A stretch of DNA of 64,000 nucleotides from Leuconostoc pseudomesenteroides KCTC 3652 (GTDB lineage Bacteria; Bacillota; Bacilli; Lactobacillales; Lactobacillaceae). The stretch is from NCBI RefSeq assembly GCF_014634745.1, contig NZ_BMBP01000006.1:38306-102305 (forward strand), read 5' to 3'. Position numbers and translations under genes: made by a program. Position 1 is the stretch's first letter, and the number at the start of each line of letters is the position of its first letter. The notes below the pieces were generated by a model that searched no databases, was not told the origin of the DNA, and was given only the letters and a program-made list of their open reading frames with translations. Shown in pieces: positions 63,087-64,000 of the stretch.

Positions 63087-63470
63087 ATGTCATACTACGT
63101 TGGGCAAAAAGTAAAAGGTAAAATAACGGGAATTCAGCCTTACGGTGCCTTTGTGGCACTTGACGAACATACGCAAGGGCTAATCCATATTTCTGAATGT
63201 AAATCAGGGGTTGTGCGAGATTTGAAGCATGAACTCACTCTTGGTAAAGAGGTAGAAGTGGTGATTATGGATATTGAACAATACAACGGCAAGATTAGCT
63301 TGTCGTTGCGTCAAGAAGATATGCATGTATATTCGCAGGCGCCTTTAATAAAAAACACCAACCTTCGCAAGCGTTTTTGGACAAATTATCATCTGGATTA
63401 TGGTTTTTCGCCAATTGCAAATCAAAAAGAAGAGTGGATCAAAGAAGCGTTGACGCGCATCGGAAAGTGA
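63087..63470 (+). CDS. S1 domain RNA-binding protein (CvfD/YugI-like)
   Basis: 127 residues. N-terminal S1 domain (GQKVKGKITGIQPYGAFVALDEHTQGLIHISEC, about 5-72) and a C-terminal stretch ending DYGFSPIANQKEEWIKEALTRI that is typical of the CvfD/general stress protein 13 group. These bind 30S subunits and affect gene expression after transcription. AGAGG precedes ATG 63087. Confidence 0.9.
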   Translation: MSYYVGQKVKGKITGIQPYGAFVALDEHTQGLIHISECKSGVVRDLKHELTLGKEVEVVIMDIEQYNGKISLSLRQEDMHVYSQAPLIKNTNLRKRFWTNYHLDYGFSPIANQKEEWIKEALTRIGK

Positions 63471-63481
63471 GAGAGGACCCT

Positions 63482-63853
63482 ATGTCACTAATCGCAGCTA
63501 CCGCAATAGCGGTCAAAGACAACTTGCCGTATTTTTTGGTAGAACAATCAAAAGATAACAGTTACCGATTTTTTACAACAAAAATGCATCGACACAATAA
63601 TGACACCTCGCTAGGGGCAGTCTTGAGAGGGTTGAAGTTACTTGGTCCCGTTGATTTTGATGATTGGCGTTTGGGAGAACTGACTAGTGTTTCAGATGGT
63701 AGTAGTTTGATGTCGATTTATTCGTTTGACGTTAAAGATATGCCTAAAATTGAAAAAGAATTAAATCATCAACTAGTTTTTGTGCCTGCTAATGAAATTC
63801 ATCCACTGCTAGAAACCTTGCAAACAACGGCTTTTGTTAGTTTTGAAGAATAA
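63482..63853 (+). CDS. unrecognised 123-aa protein, possibly degenerate Nudix fold
   Basis: 123 residues. The N-terminus (IAATAIAVKDNLPYFLVEQS) and the DWRLGELTS and SLMSIYSFDV segments look like beta strands of a Nudix-like fold, but the Nudix box (GX5EX7REUXEEXGU) is missing. GAGAGGA lies 5 nt before ATG 63482, 11 nt after the S1 gene. The Nudix idea is a weak inference from strand order only. Confidence 0.65.
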   Translation: MSLIAATAIAVKDNLPYFLVEQSKDNSYRFFTTKMHRHNNDTSLGAVLRGLKLLGPVDFDDWRLGELTSVSDGSSLMSIYSFDVKDMPKIEKELNHQLVFVPANEIHPLLETLQTTAFVSFEE

Positions 63854-63868
63854 AACCTCAAAAAGGTA

Positions 63869-63983
63869 TTGACAAAGGGAAAAAAGAGCGTATAGTTTTA
63901 ATAGTTGTCTAAGAGGCACCGACGCGAGCGAAAAAAAGTCAACGAAAGAAGTAGTTGACAAGGCGAGCGAAAGGTGATAAGAT
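63869..63983 (+). promoter_or_regulatory. tandem strong promoters, probably of an rRNA operon
   Basis: P1: TTGACA (63869-63874), 16-nt spacer, TATAGT (63891-63896). P2: TTGACA (63955-63960), 17-nt spacer, TAAGAT (63978-63983). After each -10 the same ATAGTTGTCT occurs (63901-63910 and 63987-63996), and GCGAGCGAAA is also repeated. Two near-consensus promoters in a row with repeated leaders are typical of rrn operons; the operon itself would start beyond the window. Confidence 0.75.
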
Positions 63984-64000
63984 AATATAGTTGTCTCAAG

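Overview
The window looks like a chromosomal segment of Leuconostoc, close to L. mesenteroides. From memory, the sucrose phosphorylase (5669-7141) and the D-lactate dehydrogenase (24961-25956) are near-identical to the L. mesenteroides enzymes. The remaining gene content fits a low-GC, heterofermentative, D-lactate-forming member of the Lactobacillales. Most genes are on the plus strand. Only rnhC, a VOC-family gene, a SemiSWEET gene, a 98-aa gene, a dtpT-like gene and a YolD-like gene are on the minus strand. Many promoters use an extended -10 (TGnTATAAT), and several terminators run straight into the next promoter.

Layout: 1-4.3 kb, mprF and small hydrolases. 4.4-7.2 kb, an MFS carrier plus sucrose phosphorylase behind a LacI-type operator. 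7.2-10.8 kb, a heterodimeric ABC exporter. 10.9-16.7 kb, lipoteichoic acid assembly (two glycolipid glycosyltransferases, an MprF-flippase-like membrane protein, LtaS). 16.7-24.7 kb, SOS-type uvrBA, a 40-aa protein, yvcK-whiA (without rapZ next to them) and clpP behind a CIRCE-like element. 24.9-29.5 kb, ldhD, a PTS EIIC-type permease, tRNA-Ala(CGC), a VOC gene, a candidate carbon-catabolite-controlled small RNA and a secreted lysozyme-like protein. 29.5-35.7 kb, the ribosome-assembly/NAD cluster yqeG-yqeH-yhbY-nadD-yqeK-rsfS-yqeM-tmcAL-yceD. 35.7-45.7 kb, an ArlRS-like two-component system, acylphosphatase, YidC, RNA methylase, secG-rnr-smpB, RNase Y and two envelope proteins. 45.7-56.3 kb, rnhC and zapA-cvpA-mutS2, which I believe are neighbours in many Firmicutes. 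Here they are separated by about 6.3 kb of accessory DNA: tRNA-Glu(CTC), a three-gene WxL-type surface cluster with altered motifs, two tiny membrane peptides, a secreted coiled-coil protein and SemiSWEET. 56.4-64 kb, a purine permease, a peptide transporter, an unrecognised gene pair with a hairpin over its Shine-Dalgarno site, an SOS-type YolD-like gene, gmk-rpoZ-PPIase, an S1 protein, and tandem rRNA-type promoters at the right edge.

Functionally the window combines housekeeping RNA, DNA and ribosome biology with cell-envelope building and sugar metabolism. CcpA-type cre sites (16/16 and 15/16 matches to the consensus) lie before the candidate sRNA, the WxL cluster and a 98-aa gene, suggesting that carbon status controls both a regulatory RNA and the surface. 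The most novel-looking item is the approx. 125-nt transcription unit at 28611-28735. It has a strong promoter, a perfect cre over the start point, two small hairpins flanking a CUCCUU (anti-Shine-Dalgarno-like) stretch, and a strong terminator. All assignments come from reading the sequence and from memory of protein families; no database search was run.
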